A stretch of DNA of 45,742 nucleotides, taken from RUG11788 sp964578175. Lineage in GTDB: Bacteria; Bacillota_I; Bacilli_A; RF39; UBA660. Below are positions 1 through 9,227 of this stretch, piece by piece. Under the pieces are notes generated by a model. The model searched no databases. It saw nothing but the letters and a program-made list of their open reading frames with translations, and was not told the origin of the DNA. The translations under genes and the position numbers were made by a program. Where the stretch lies: assembly GCA_964578175.1 (NCBI GenBank), contig CAZOBH010000008.1, positions 1-45,742 on the forward strand, given 5' to 3'. The stretch's first letter is position 1; the number at the start of each line of letters is the position of its first letter.

Positions 1-59
1 GGTAAGGCATCAGACTTTGACTCTGACATGCGCTAGTTCGAATCTAGCCGAGGCAGCCA
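1..59 (+). tRNA. tRNA-Gln (TTG), 5' end cut off by the window
   Basis: The 3' part of a tRNA is visible. The anticodon stem TCAGA/TCTGA encloses the loop CTTTGAC, so the anticodon at 17-19 is TTG. The T arm is GCTAG-TTCGAAT-CTAGC, followed by the 3' acceptor strand CGAGGCA, discriminator G and an encoded CCA at 57-59. The D-arm remnant GGTAAGGCA is typical of tRNA-Gln. The acceptor 5' strand lies outside the window. tRNA-Lys follows after 3 nt, so this is the end of a tRNA cluster. Confidence 0.9.
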
Positions 60-62
60 TTT

Positions 63-138
63 GTTCCGTTAGCTCAGTCGGTAGAGCATTTGACTTTTAA
101 TCAAAGGGTCTGGAGTTCGAATCTCCAACGGGACACCA
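63..138 (+). tRNA. tRNA-Lys (TTT)
   Basis: Complete cloverleaf. The acceptor GTTCCGT pairs with ACGGGAC (one T-G wobble), discriminator A, encoded CCA at 136-138. The anticodon stem is TTTGA/TCAAA with loop CTTTTAA, giving anticodon TTT at 96-98. The D arm reads AGCTCAGTCGGTAGAGC and the T loop TTCGAAT. It is followed directly by a terminator. Confidence 0.97.
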
Positions 139-150
139 TTTATAGAATTT

Positions 151-175
151 AGAACCATTTGGTTCTTTTTTTTGT
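151..175 (+). terminator. Intrinsic terminator of the tRNA cluster
   Basis: Stem AGAACC / GGTTCT with loop ATTT, then a run of T. It ends the tRNA transcript before the next gene. Confidence 0.8.
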
Positions 176-215
176 TTATTTTATGTTATTATATATTTGT
201 GATATAGGAGAACTT

Positions 216-1010
216 ATGAAAAAGAGTATAGTAGTAGGTACAATGAATATTCAAAATCAATATAAGATAAGTAATTATGATGGTAGAGACTTAAGAGGAA
301 ATGATAATGCTTTGATCTTAAGAACTTTTTTGGATGAATATAATATTGATATTTTAGGTACTCAAGAATTAGTTAGAAAGTTTATTAATAGATTAAGATT
401 AATTTTAAAACCTAAATATAATATTTATGGTTCTTTTAGATACGGAAGTACTTTATTTGTTAAAAAAATAAGTATATTTGATAGATTTAATGAAACTGCT
501 AGTATTATTACTAAAAATAAAGTTATATCATCTAAGACTAAAGTTCTTCCTTGGATTCCTAGAAAGTTTTCTGATATAACTTCAAGTATAAGAACAAAAT
601 CTTTAAGACCAAGAGTGGTTACTAGTTGTATTATAGATATTGAAGGCTTTGGAAGAGTTAATTTTATTAATACTCATTTAGAAACAAAACAAGCAATAAT
701 TCAAATAAGACAACTTAATTATTTACAAAAAATGATTGAGAGATCTAAGTATCCAGTTATTTTAACAGGAGATTTTAATATGAATACTAATCTACCTAGA
801 TTTAAAAACTTCATAAAGAATTTAGAATCTATAAATTATAAAAGAATACCTAATAATGAAATGACATGGAAATATCAAAAAGACAAATTACCAATTGACC
901 ATATATTTATTCCGATGGATTGGAAAATAGAAAAAATAGATATTATTAAATCTAAAGACTTAAGATATTTTAGTGATCATTATCCTATTTTGGTAAAGAT
1001 ATCTAAATAA
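216..1010 (+). CDS. Endonuclease/exonuclease/phosphatase (EEP) family hydrolase
   Basis: A 264-residue protein of the Mg-dependent EEP superfamily (DNase I, ExoIII, inositol phosphatase and sphingomyelinase relatives). The usual catalytic signatures are present in order: N11 in TMNIQ, E51 in GTQEL, THLE near residue 152, GDFNMN with D186 and N188, DHIF near 228, and SDHYP at 253-257 with the general-base His255. No signal peptide is seen, so it is probably cytoplasmic. The substrate cannot be told; the family covers nucleic acids, phospholipids and phosphoinositides. The start was chosen at ATG 216 because GGAG at 207-210 lies 5 nt upstream. Upstream in-frame starts would run back into the tRNA terminator. 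Confidence 0.82.
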   Translation: MKKSIVVGTMNIQNQYKISNYDGRDLRGNDNALILRTFLDEYNIDILGTQELVRKFINRLRLILKPKYNIYGSFRYGSTLFVKKISIFDRFNETASIITKNKVISSKTKVLPWIPRKFSDITSSIRTKSLRPRVVTSCIIDIEGFGRVNFINTHLETKQAIIQIRQLNYLQKMIERSKYPVILTGDFNMNTNLPRFKNFIKNLESINYKRIPNNEMTWKYQKDKLPIDHIFIPMDWKIEKIDIIKSKDLRYFSDHYPILVKISK

Positions 1011-1067
1011 AGTTTTAATTAAAATGAATTAATGATAAAATAAAATAGTTGTTTAAGGAGTGGAAAA

Positions 1068-2429
1068 ATGATAACAATTCCTAAAAAAGGTTTAAATGAA
1101 ATAAGATATACTGAAAAAATAGCTAAAAATACTGATTATGTTATCATTGTAAATGATGATTTAAGTACAAATGTTGGTGATCTATTTAGTTTATGGAATC
1201 AAAAATGCAAAGTCGTAATATGTAATGATATAAGTGATTATTATGATTTTATTAAAAAAGAGAAAAAATTAAATAGTAATACTAATATATTAATTATCGG
1301 TACTAAAAATATTAAATATGAAGAAATATTAGATTATAGAAATTTAACAGAATTTTATTTTTTATATTTAGATAGAATGAAAGAGATAAATCAATCTTTA
1401 ATAAAAACTAATAAAGCTTTTATAAAGAAGGATGATAATAATATAGCGAAGAAATCAATAGAAGATTTAGCTAATATGAATTTCGGTGGTAAAAATATAA
1501 GAGGTTTTTTGATATCACTTGGTTACAATATAGCTAGTAAAAAAGAAGATAATTACTATTTACCGCTTGCAGTAGCTTATGAAACTTTTGAAACTTCAAT
1601 TTTAGTTCATGATGATATTATTGATAAAGCTGATATTAGAAGAGGTAAAAAAACAATTCATAATAGAAATAAAATAGAATATAATAAAATTCAATCTAAT
1701 AAAGATAATTTTGAAGAAGATAAAGAATCAACTGCTACTGCTGTTGCGTTATGTGCTGGAGATATAGGTTTCTTCTTATCTAATAACATAATTGTTGAAA
1801 ATTATTCAAAAGATGATAATCTAGCAAAATTATTAAAACTATATAATGATATCTTGATATATACAGGAAAAGGAGAAGTTATAGATGTTGTGCTTCCTTT
1901 CTTAGAAAAACATAATTCTAGTTTTACTTCTAAAGAAAAAGATATTATGGAAATATATAGATTAAAAACAGCTTGGTATACATTAATAGGGCCACTTGCT
2001 TTAGGTCTTACATTAGGTGGAGCTAATAAAAATACTATTAGATCTATTGAAAGAATAGCTGAACCTCTTGGTATTGCTTTCCAAATAAAAGATGATATTC
2101 TTGGAATTTTTGCAAACTCTAATAAAATAGGTAAGAGTTGTTCAGATATCGAAGAGTATAAACAAACTATTTTATATTCATATGCTATAAATACAGAATA
2201 TAAAGAAGAATTATTAAAATATTATGGTAAAAACAATTTATCAGCTAATGATATTTTAAAAGTTCAAAATATATTTAAAAACTCTGGAGCATATGACTAT
2301 TCAACTAAAAAAATGGAAGATTTATTTGATGAAAGTAAAAAGAAAATTAAATTAACTAAGTCTATTCCACAAAACTATAAAAATATTTTATATGGATTTA
2401 TTATTTACTTAGAATTGAGAGAAAAATAA
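1068..2429 (+). CDS. Polyprenyl diphosphate synthase (trans-isoprenyl chain elongation)
   Basis: A 453-residue class I isoprenoid synthase. The first aspartate-rich motif is HDDIID (D182-D183..D186), followed by RRGKKTIHN. The second is FQIKDDILG (D342-D343), in the variant form lacking the fifth Asp, which is common in bacterial enzymes. Such enzymes condense isopentenyl diphosphate onto allylic primers to give C15-C50 products; chain length cannot be read safely here. It is longer than the usual 290-350 residues because of about 120 extra N-terminal residues with no motif I recognise. Start ATG 1068 has AAGGAG upstream. The next gene overlaps its stop by one base, so the two are co-translated. 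Confidence 0.85.
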   Translation: MITIPKKGLNEIRYTEKIAKNTDYVIIVNDDLSTNVGDLFSLWNQKCKVVICNDISDYYDFIKKEKKLNSNTNILIIGTKNIKYEEILDYRNLTEFYFLYLDRMKEINQSLIKTNKAFIKKDDNNIAKKSIEDLANMNFGGKNIRGFLISLGYNIASKKEDNYYLPLAVAYETFETSILVHDDIIDKADIRRGKKTIHNRNKIEYNKIQSNKDNFEEDKESTATAVALCAGDIGFFLSNNIIVENYSKDDNLAKLLKLYNDILIYTGKGEVIDVVLPFLEKHNSSFTSKEKDIMEIYRLKTAWYTLIGPLALGLTLGGANKNTIRSIERIAEPLGIAFQIKDDILGIFANSNKIGKSCSDIEEYKQTILYSYAINTEYKEELLKYYGKNNLSANDILKVQNIFKNSGAYDYSTKKMEDLFDESKKKIKLTKSIPQNYKNILYGFIIYLELREK

Positions 2430-2800
2430 TGAAAAAATTAATATTACTTATAACATTCTTTATTTTTATGTTTTATCTAGGTATAAATATTAGAGAATAT
2501 AGAGAAGAACAAAAAATTACTATTGTTGAATATAGTTTCTATAGTGAAAAAGGAGAAGATAATAGAATATATTTAAATTATAGAGATATAAAAGATGATA
2601 AACTTAAAAAAATAGTAAAAAAGAATAAAGAAAAATGTGATTTTAATGATGATGGAACACCTAAATGTGTAATAAAAGCAAAAGAAAATAATATATCATA
2701 TAATAAATACTATATAGTTTATTATGGAAATGATTCTAGTAATTATAAAATTATATATAAGTTCGATGAAATTAAATATTTAGAAAACTTGATTGGGTAA
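2429..2800 (+). CDS. Small membrane-anchored protein of unknown function
   Basis: 123 residues. A hydrophobic segment at about residues 3-20 (uncleaved signal or membrane anchor) is followed by a highly charged Lys/Asp/Glu/Tyr-rich domain predicted to face outside. Two Cys (in KCDFNDDG and PKCVIK) lie ten residues apart and could form a disulfide. I do not recognise a family. Its ATG shares the last A of the upstream TAA (2427-2429), so translation is coupled to the polyprenyl synthase. Its own stop codon lies inside the terminator hairpin. Confidence 0.7.
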   Translation: MKKLILLITFFIFMFYLGINIREYREEQKITIVEYSFYSEKGEDNRIYLNYRDIKDDKLKKIVKKNKEKCDFNDDGTPKCVIKAKENNISYNKYYIVYYGNDSSNYKIIYKFDEIKYLENLIG

Positions 2801-2815
2801 TACCAATCTTTTTTA
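2791..2815 (+). terminator. Intrinsic terminator overlapping a stop codon
   Basis: Stem GATTGG (2791-2796) / CCAATC (2803-2808), loop GTAATA, then T-rich. The TAA stop of the upstream gene (2798-2800) sits in the loop. Confidence 0.8.
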
Positions 2816-2868
2816 TTTATATACTTTTGGTTATAAATATGGTAATATATACGTGAAGAAGTGAGAAT

Positions 2869-3792
2869 ATGAAAAAGTGTGTTGTAATATATAATTCGCA
2901 TAGTGGAAGAAGCATTAAAAAGAATTTTTTAGCTAGTTATGTTGATATTCTATTAGAGAATGATTATGATCCAGAAATTATCTTTTCTAAATACAAAGGA
3001 AATATCAAAGAAATAGTTGAAGGTTTAGATGATAATGTTGATCTAGTTATATCATTAGGTGGAGATGGAACATTTAATGAAGCTGTTACAGGAAATCTTA
3101 ATAGAGAAAAGAGACTTGTTCTTGCCCATATACCTCTTGGAACAACTAATGATATAGGAGCTATGTTTGGATATGGGAATGATATTATTAATAATCTAAA
3201 GCAACTACTAGATGGTGAAGTTAAAAATATAGATATCTGCAAAGTAAATAATAAACCATTTGTATATGTTGCAGGTTTTGGTAAATTTATGACTGTTCCA
3301 TTTGAAACAAGTAGAGATAGTAAAAAAAGATTAGGATATTTAGCATATTTATATGAAGGATTTAAACACATACTTGGAAGAACTAGACTTCATGAGTTAA
3401 GTTATAAAGTTAATGGAGAAGAGTATAAAGGTTTATTTTCATTTATACTTATTAGTAATGCAAACCATATAGCTGGAATAGATAATTTTTATAATGATGT
3501 ATATTTAGATGATAATAAATTTGAGGTATTATTCTGTAATTTATCTAAAAGAAAAGATATAGTTAAAAGTCTATTATATATAACAGCAGGAGATATAAGA
3601 AAAGTTCCAGGATTCTATTTTTATAAAACATCTAAATTAGAAATAAATTTTAAAGAAGAAAATGATAAATGGTGCGTTGATGGAGAAGAATTAGAAGGAA
3701 AAACTAAAAAATATAAAATTGAAGTAATTAATGATTTTCCTGTTATGATGCCTAAAAAAAACATAAAGAAAAATTTTATTAATAAAAAATAA
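2869..3792 (+). CDS. Diacylglycerol kinase / YegS-type lipid kinase
   Basis: 307 residues, normal family length. The N-terminal nucleotide-binding domain has the hallmark SLGGDGTFNEAVTG (GGDG at 64-67) and the later PLGTTNDIG segment, which corresponds to the GTxND motif. The C-terminal part is the beta-sandwich lid with the WCVDGEELEG stretch, equivalent to the D-G-E motif of DgkB. Members phosphorylate diacylglycerol or related lipids with ATP at the inner membrane face, recycling diacylglycerol from teichoic acid or lipid turnover. No transmembrane segment is present. The gene is monocistronic, with terminators on both sides. Confidence 0.88.
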   Translation: MKKCVVIYNSHSGRSIKKNFLASYVDILLENDYDPEIIFSKYKGNIKEIVEGLDDNVDLVISLGGDGTFNEAVTGNLNREKRLVLAHIPLGTTNDIGAMFGYGNDIINNLKQLLDGEVKNIDICKVNNKPFVYVAGFGKFMTVPFETSRDSKKRLGYLAYLYEGFKHILGRTRLHELSYKVNGEEYKGLFSFILISNANHIAGIDNFYNDVYLDDNKFEVLFCNLSKRKDIVKSLLYITAGDIRKVPGFYFYKTSKLEINFKEENDKWCVDGEELEGKTKKYKIEVINDFPVMMPKKNIKKNFINKK

Positions 3793-3822
3793 AACATTAT
3801 TTTTAAAATAATGTTTTTTTAT
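3792..3822 (+). terminator. Intrinsic terminator
   Basis: AAACATTATTTT / AAAATAATGTTT hairpin followed by a T run. It begins on the last base of the upstream stop codon (3790-3792). Confidence 0.8.
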
Positions 3823-3859
3823 TGAAAAAAAATAAATGTTAATTTATACTATTAATAGT
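3822..3859 (+). promoter_or_regulatory. Promoter of surface-protein cassette 1, with palindrome at the start site
   Basis: -35 TTGAAA (3822-3827), 17-nt spacer, -10 TATACT (3845-3850). A perfect 12-nt palindrome ACTATTAATAGT (3848-3859) overlaps the -10 and the likely start point and could be an operator. An almost identical arrangement drives the second copy of the cassette at 8457-8494. Confidence 0.75.
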
Positions 3860-3876
3860 AGGATAGGAGAAAGATT

Positions 3877-4596
3877 ATGAAGAAGAAATATTTTTTGTTA
3901 ATTAGTATTTTGTTTGTAGTATTTTTTAATATAAATGTTAATGCAGCAACTGATACATGTACAACAGAAATAAAGAAAGAATACCAAACAATTGCTGATC
4001 AAGTTGAAGTAAAAATAAAATTTAGACAACCAACACAACAAGAATTAAGAGATTATGATTCATTATATTATTCATACGATTTAACTATTAATAATATCTC
4101 CACAGATATTTATTTAGTTATTGGAACAGATGTAATTACATATGATCGTACAAAGAACGGAACTTTTACTAGTGAATCATACTATAAAACAGGTGGATAT
4201 ACTTCTCAAATAGAAATATATGCAGCATCTAATACGAAATGTAAAGGAACTCTTTTAAATACAATTAAACAATATGTTCCATTCTATAATCCATATAGTG
4301 ATAGAGATGAATGTAAGGGACATACTGAGGAATATCCAATTTGTAAAAGAGATTTAGATGTTTATGATATTTCTGAAACAAGATTCCAAGAATTGTTGAA
4401 AGAAGGAGAAGCAAAAGCTAAAGCAAAAACTAAAGAAGAAACAGAGGATAAAAAGGACAATGCTATTATCAATGTATTAAAATATTGTGGAATTGTTATT
4501 GTAGTAATAGTGATTATAGCTTTATGCGTAATAGTAATTGATAATAGAAATAAAGCTAAGAAAAGAGCCAAAATCGACTTGGAGGTTAAGAAATGA
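3877..4596 (+). CDS. Secreted single-pass membrane protein, cassette copy 1 (unknown family)
   Basis: 239 residues. The signal peptide (about 1-24) ends NVNAA. An extracellular domain of about 150 residues carries conserved Cys (TDTCTTEIK, NTKCKGTL, RDECKGHTEEYPICK) and looks beta-rich. A charged, coiled-coil-prone Ala/Lys/Glu stretch (about 168-195) precedes one transmembrane helix (about 203-222) and a basic tail. It is clearly paralogous to the protein at 8515-9225, with the same Cys spacing and the same motifs LLNTI and YNPYS.RDECKGHTEE. It overlaps the next gene by 4 nt (ATGA), so it is co-translated with the large Cys-rich protein and may anchor or chaperone it (inference from context). 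I do not recognise a family. Confidence 0.8.
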   Translation: MKKKYFLLISILFVVFFNINVNAATDTCTTEIKKEYQTIADQVEVKIKFRQPTQQELRDYDSLYYSYDLTINNISTDIYLVIGTDVITYDRTKNGTFTSESYYKTGGYTSQIEIYAASNTKCKGTLLNTIKQYVPFYNPYSDRDECKGHTEEYPICKRDLDVYDISETRFQELLKEGEAKAKAKTKEETEDKKDNAIINVLKYCGIVIVVIVIIALCVIVIDNRNKAKKRAKIDLEVKK

Positions 4597-7500
4597 AAAA
4601 GTTAAAATATTTATTTGTTTTAATACTTGCATTTGCTTTTGTTCCAACTGTTGTAAATGCTGGTGATGGAATATGTATAGATACTAATACCAGTGGTAAC
4701 GGAGGATCTTATACAACTTCCCATCCAGGATATGGACCAGGTGGAGGTTATTGGACTTGCGGTAATTATGATTATTGGTCTTGGAGCTATAATGGAACTG
4801 TTGGTATGAGACTTACAATATACCAATATAAAAAAGGTTCAAATAAAACAACAATGATTGGTCACTCTGTAGATATATGGAGTGAAGATGTACAAGCAAG
4901 TGGAAGATATTCATCACATAATACTAACAATTTACAAATAAGAATAAGTAGAAATAACGTAAATCATATAAATACAAGTAATACTATATCTGGAACAACA
5001 TATAATAATCAATATAGTGGTGCAACTATGAAAAATGGTAACATAAGAGGTCAAGTTTCAGATGGACAAGCATATAAATTTGCTCTTGTATGGACAGGTA
5101 CTGGTGAAAATGCAAAACCAATTAGTGGTGTAATTAATACGTACTTATTACAAGATTTAATTAAAGATAATGATCAAAAAGTGCTTAATAGATGGGGAAT
5201 GACAAAAGCCCAACTTGAAGATATTAAATTGTTAAGTGGTAACTATTATGTTACAGCAGAAATGATGTATAAAGTAACTCACTATCAAGGAAATAGTTGT
5301 AGTGGTGGATGGGGTACTTCCCAAAGTTATTATTTACCATATTCAGAAATACCAAGTAGTTCATCTAAAAGTGGTTACTATAGAAGAGACGAAATGGCTA
5401 ATAACCTATTAGTTTCTAAACCAACTGCAGCATTTGCTGGTACTGACGTTGGAGATATAGTTCCTGCTAGAATTGATAAGCAAGGAAGAGCTGAAAGTGG
5501 TACTGACTTATCTATGTCTAACAATGGATATGGAATGAGTATTTATAATATTAAACAAGTATGTTATGCATGTGGAGGATGTGACAAAGTTTGTTCTTCA
5601 ACTGGTGGTAAAGAAAAGGGAACACCAGCTAGAATGGCCTGTGCAACAGCATATTGTAGTAAAAAAGATCCAAACAATCCAGATTGTGTTAAAAACTGTG
5701 CACAAATTCCAAAAAATGAGGGTTGTGATGAATCAGAAAAATGTGATACTTATATAAATAATTATAGTAATACAAAGGTTACTAAAAATGGAACTGAATA
5801 CAAAGGTGGAACTCAACCTGAAACAACTTGTAACCCTGCTCCAGTAGGAAAAGAAGATACAGCAGCATTAAAGACTGATGATTTATCTGCAAGAATTTGT
5901 TATGACAATAATAAAGACTTTAAAGCAGCTGGAGAAGAAGTTGGTCAAGATATTGAATATAAAGTTGGTGGAAATGTATATTCAGAAACTAAATATTATA
6001 GAGTAGTATGTACTGAAAATGCAAAATTAAAAGAATTACCAACTGAACAAAAGATATTATTATCAACAACTTCAAATTCTAATATAACTTTCTCTTATTT
6101 ATTAACTTATACAAATACTTGTAGACTAGAATATAAATCAGCTGATGAAACAAATTGGTTAAAAGGAGAAGAAAATTATAGTAAGAGTTTATTAAAGAAA
6201 CATCATGATAGTATAGGATCAATAAAATTAAATGGAAAAACAGTTGTATCAACTAAGAAAACTACTTTAGGTGCTAACGAAGTTAAATTTAGTGCAAGTC
6301 AAATGAAGAACTTTGAATGTGCTGGTAAGAAAACTGATCCAATTTGTGTATCAATTGATGCTTGGAAAAAATATAAAAATCATGAAGAAACTGAAAAAGA
6401 TAAAGCATTCCAAGAAGCTGCTGTTGGATATTATCTAGATATTAAATATGATTTAGAAAATACTCATAGCAGTGCTAAAAATAGAATTAAGACATTAATA
6501 AATGGATTAACAACTGGTGGAGTAGATTTAAATAAAATAATTCATAAAAATGAATTATCAATTACAGTTCTTGATTATAATAAAGATGTGTGTGATGAAT
6601 CTACTAGGAAGGTTGAATTATTACCAATAATTTGTATGCCTGATTCAAGTACAAAATCTACAAGTACTTATGTATGTTTGATTAATGGTAAAAACTTACC
6701 AGAAGGATATCAAGTAAGGGTAGAAGGACAAACAAACTTTAAGTGTGAAAATGCAGTAGATACAAAAATAGATACTGAAACAGGTGAAGGTAAATATACA
6801 TATTCAGTATATTATGCATTACCAAGTAGTTATGTTAGTGCTCAAGCAGATAGCGAAGATGAAATCTTTAAAAATGATAAAGATTGTCAAGATGCAGTTA
6901 AATCTGCAAACGGTTTCTGTACTGAAGTACAATATAGTTATACATTACCTAAATATATTGAAAGTAAAAACACAGCATGCTTTAAAACAATAAATGATTA
7001 TGCTACTAAAGCTAATGCGAGAAAGACAAAGATTAATCTAGATTTCGAAGCAGGATTATGTCATGAACTTAAGGATAAATATGTTTGTGACTATAAAGTA
7101 GAAACTGAATTCTGTTCAGCTTGTCAAGACAAATTAGGAACACCTGCATATGAAGAATGTTACAAGAAAAATTGTGAATTTGACTGTAACCAATATTGTG
7201 GAACAAACCAAATTTGTAGAGCAAAATATTGTCCTGAATTATGTGAAGGATGTAACTGGATTGAAGTTAAAGTAGATGGTAAATGTAATCCAGGTGATCC
7301 AGGATGCTGTACATCATGTGATACAACAACATGTGATTCATTAGAAGGAAAAGGAACACTTGGAAATAATAACTGGACATCATGTATATATGATGAATGT
7401 TGTACAAAAGCATGTAACGGAAATGAAAACTGTACTACAAAATGTTGTGTAGATAAGTGTGTTACAATGTATGGAGGTAATGCAACAGAAAAAGGAAAAT

Positions 7501-7907
7501 GTATTAGTGAATGTTATAATGGATCTGGAACTTATGTTTATAGAAATATTTCATTAACTGATCCATTCCCAGATAGAGAAGATAATGTAGGTGGAAACTG
7601 GTATAATAAGGTTCAATACATTACAAATAACTCAACTAATCAAGGAACAGGTGCAGAAGCAAGTAAATATGCAGATGCAACTAATGGTGATGATGATGCT
7701 TATGAATATAAGATTGAAATAACATCTGATCAATTGAAGAAAATTAAAAAAGAAGCTGAAAAGAAAGATAATGATTATAATACATACTATACAAAATTTA
7801 AGAATAAGAACACTTCAAAAGGTGCTAAAGCATACGAAAGTGAATTCTTAAACTCAGTACTTCAAAAAGATTTCGGTGTAACCGTATCTAAGGACGGAAG
7901 GGGGTAA
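4593..7907 (+). CDS. Large secreted Cys-rich protein, cassette copy 1 (unknown family)
   Basis: 1104 residues with a signal peptide (about 1-23, ending VVNA). The first 300 residues are rich in Gly/Ser/Thr/Asn/Tyr. There is a Cys cluster at about 322-390 (CYACGGCDKVC, MACATAYC and more), a central 400-residue region with sparse Cys, then a very dense Cys region at about 822-975 with CxxC, CC and CxxxC patterns (YCGTNQICRAKYC, CCTKAC, KCCVDKC). A conserved Lys/Asp/Tyr-rich C-terminal tail follows ISLTDPFP. No LPXTG motif or C-terminal membrane helix is seen, so it is exported but its anchoring is unclear. It is paralogous over its whole length to 9228-12452. The dense Cys pattern implies extracellular disulfides or metal binding. 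It does not match a family I know; an adhesin or sheath-like surface protein is a guess. Confidence 0.85.
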   Translation: MKKLKYLFVLILAFAFVPTVVNAGDGICIDTNTSGNGGSYTTSHPGYGPGGGYWTCGNYDYWSWSYNGTVGMRLTIYQYKKGSNKTTMIGHSVDIWSEDVQASGRYSSHNTNNLQIRISRNNVNHINTSNTISGTTYNNQYSGATMKNGNIRGQVSDGQAYKFALVWTGTGENAKPISGVINTYLLQDLIKDNDQKVLNRWGMTKAQLEDIKLLSGNYYVTAEMMYKVTHYQGNSCSGGWGTSQSYYLPYSEIPSSSSKSGYYRRDEMANNLLVSKPTAAFAGTDVGDIVPARIDKQGRAESGTDLSMSNNGYGMSIYNIKQVCYACGGCDKVCSSTGGKEKGTPARMACATAYCSKKDPNNPDCVKNCAQIPKNEGCDESEKCDTYINNYSNTKVTKNGTEYKGGTQPETTCNPAPVGKEDTAALKTDDLSARICYDNNKDFKAAGEEVGQDIEYKVGGNVYSETKYYRVVCTENAKLKELPTEQKILLSTTSNSNITFSYLLTYTNTCRLEYKSADETNWLKGEENYSKSLLKKHHDSIGSIKLNGKTVVSTKKTTLGANEVKFSASQMKNFECAGKKTDPICVSIDAWKKYKNHEETEKDKAFQEAAVGYYLDIKYDLENTHSSAKNRIKTLINGLTTGGVDLNKIIHKNELSITVLDYNKDVCDESTRKVELLPIICMPDSSTKSTSTYVCLINGKNLPEGYQVRVEGQTNFKCENAVDTKIDTETGEGKYTYSVYYALPSSYVSAQADSEDEIFKNDKDCQDAVKSANGFCTEVQYSYTLPKYIESKNTACFKTINDYATKANARKTKINLDFEAGLCHELKDKYVCDYKVETEFCSACQDKLGTPAYEECYKKNCEFDCNQYCGTNQICRAKYCPELCEGCNWIEVKVDGKCNPGDPGCCTSCDTTTCDSLEGKGTLGNNNWTSCIYDECCTKACNGNENCTTKCCVDKCVTMYGGNATEKGKCISECYNGSGTYVYRNISLTDPFPDREDNVGGNWYNKVQYITNNSTNQGTGAEASKYADATNGDDDAYEYKIEITSDQLKKIKKEAEKKDNDYNTYYTKFKNKNTSKGAKAYESEFLNSVLQKDFGVTVSKDGRG

Positions 7908-7913
7908 TAGAGA

Positions 7914-8411
7914 ATGAAGGTATCGTATTGGGGATATTTATTCTTAGTTCTAGGATTATTAGGAATAGTTCTAATAAATGTATTTGGAGATGTAACAGTA
8001 ACAGATGAACAAAACTATTACTCTTTAAAAGAAATTACAAAATCAGCAATGGAAGATTCAGTAGATAAGGTGGCTTATGATAGAGGACTTGGATATGATG
8101 GTGTAACTCAAGCAACTGATCCAGAATCAATCCATTGTGCAGCATATACACCAGGAACAATAAGAATAATTAAAGAAAGATTTGTAGAATTATTTATAAC
8201 AAAATTTGCAGCTTCAGCAGATTTAAATAATAATGATTATGAAATAATATTCAAAGATATTGATGAATGTCCACCAAAAGTAACAGTAACAATTAAATCA
8301 AAGAAAACATATGGAGGAGTACAAAGGGCATTAGGAAGTAGAGAAATACAAGAACAAGAGATAACAAATACAATAAGTGGAATATTAGAAACAGATGATT
8401 ATTTAAAATAA
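7914..8411 (+). CDS. Small membrane-anchored pilin/TadE-like protein (unknown)
   Basis: 165 residues. One N-terminal hydrophobic helix (about 6-25) with almost no cytoplasmic part is followed by a 140-residue exterior domain with Cys in IHCAAYT and DECPPKV. The architecture (short N-terminus, single helix, soluble domain with a pair of Cys) resembles TadE-like or pseudopilin-like proteins. Sequence similarity to a known family is not evident. It starts 6 nt after the large Cys-rich gene, using GGGGG at the end of that gene as ribosome site, so it belongs to cassette 1. Cassette 2 has no counterpart. The alternative is a plain unknown surface protein. Confidence 0.7.
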   Translation: MKVSYWGYLFLVLGLLGIVLINVFGDVTVTDEQNYYSLKEITKSAMEDSVDKVAYDRGLGYDGVTQATDPESIHCAAYTPGTIRIIKERFVELFITKFAASADLNNNDYEIIFKDIDECPPKVTVTIKSKKTYGGVQRALGSREIQEQEITNTISGILETDDYLK

Positions 8412-8416
8412 TAATA

Positions 8417-8446
8417 AAAAGGAATGATTTATCATTCCTTTTATTT
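8417..8446 (+). terminator. Intrinsic terminator of cassette 1
   Basis: AAAAGGAATGAT / ATCATTCCTTTT with a TT loop, then T-rich. The same stem core AAAAGGAATGA also ends cassette 2 at 12464-12488, so the terminator seems to have been duplicated too. Confidence 0.85.
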
Positions 8447-8456
8447 TATATATTTA

Positions 8457-8494
8457 TTGAAAAGATATTCAATTTATTTTATACTAGTAATAGT
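8457..8494 (+). promoter_or_regulatory. Promoter of surface-protein cassette 2
   Basis: -35 TTGAAA (8457-8462), 17-nt spacer, -10 TATACT (8480-8485), followed by ACTAGTAATAGT and AGGATAG. This is a near copy of the promoter at 3822-3859; the palindrome is imperfect here. The two cassettes are probably co-regulated. Confidence 0.75.
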
Positions 8495-8514
8495 AGGATA
8501 GATAGGAGAATGCT

Positions 8515-9225
8515 ATGAAAAATAAATATATCTTGTTAATTTGTATCTTAACATTAGTTTTATTTTTTGGTGTAAAAGTTAATGCAGCAACAATAACATG
8601 TCCAACACAATTGAAAAAAGAATATCAACTTTTAGCTAATCAAGTTGACGCAAGTATAAAATTAAGATTACCATCTGAAAAGGATGCTAAACGTTTTGAC
8701 GATATACATTATACATATGATTTATCAATAAATAACATATCAGAAGAATTATATGTAGAATTTGGTAATAATAGAGTTAATTATAGTGACACTAAAAATG
8801 GAAGTTATTCTAGACAAGCTGTATATATGCTTGGAGGTTATAATGCTGAAATATTTATTTATGCTAGTTCTAAAACAAAATGTAGTGGATTACTTTTAAA
8901 TACAATTACTATGAGAATACCTTATTATAATCCTTATAGCTTAAGGGATGAATGTAAAGGTCATACTGAAGAGTTTTATATTTGTAAGTCTGATGTAGAT
9001 GTTAGAGGTGTTGATGAAGAGTCATTTAAATTTACTCTTGCAAAAGAACAAGAAGATGCAAATAAAAAAATAGAAGTAGAGGAAGAACACAATGTTATAC
9101 TAGAATTTATTAAAAAAAATATAGTAATAATTGTTATTGCATTAGTTGTTATCATTTCATTAATAGTATTCATACATAAATATAAAAATAGAAACAAAAT
9201 TAAAATTGATTTTAAGGAGAGATAA
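8515..9225 (+). CDS. Secreted single-pass membrane protein, cassette copy 2
   Basis: 236 residues, paralogue of the protein at 3877-4596. It has a signal peptide (about 1-24, ending KVNAA) and an exterior domain with matching Cys (ITCPTQLKKEYQ, KTKCSGLL, RDECKGHTEEFYICK). A charged stretch is followed by a transmembrane helix (about 202-222) and a short basic tail. The domain is recognisably the same but many positions differ, so the duplication is old. The next gene starts 2 nt after its stop, so the two form an operon. Function unknown. Confidence 0.8.
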   Translation: MKNKYILLICILTLVLFFGVKVNAATITCPTQLKKEYQLLANQVDASIKLRLPSEKDAKRFDDIHYTYDLSINNISEELYVEFGNNRVNYSDTKNGSYSRQAVYMLGGYNAEIFIYASSKTKCSGLLLNTITMRIPYYNPYSLRDECKGHTEEFYICKSDVDVRGVDEESFKFTLAKEQEDANKKIEVEEEHNVILEFIKKNIVIIVIALVVIISLIVFIHKYKNRNKIKIDFKER

Positions 9226-9227
9226 AT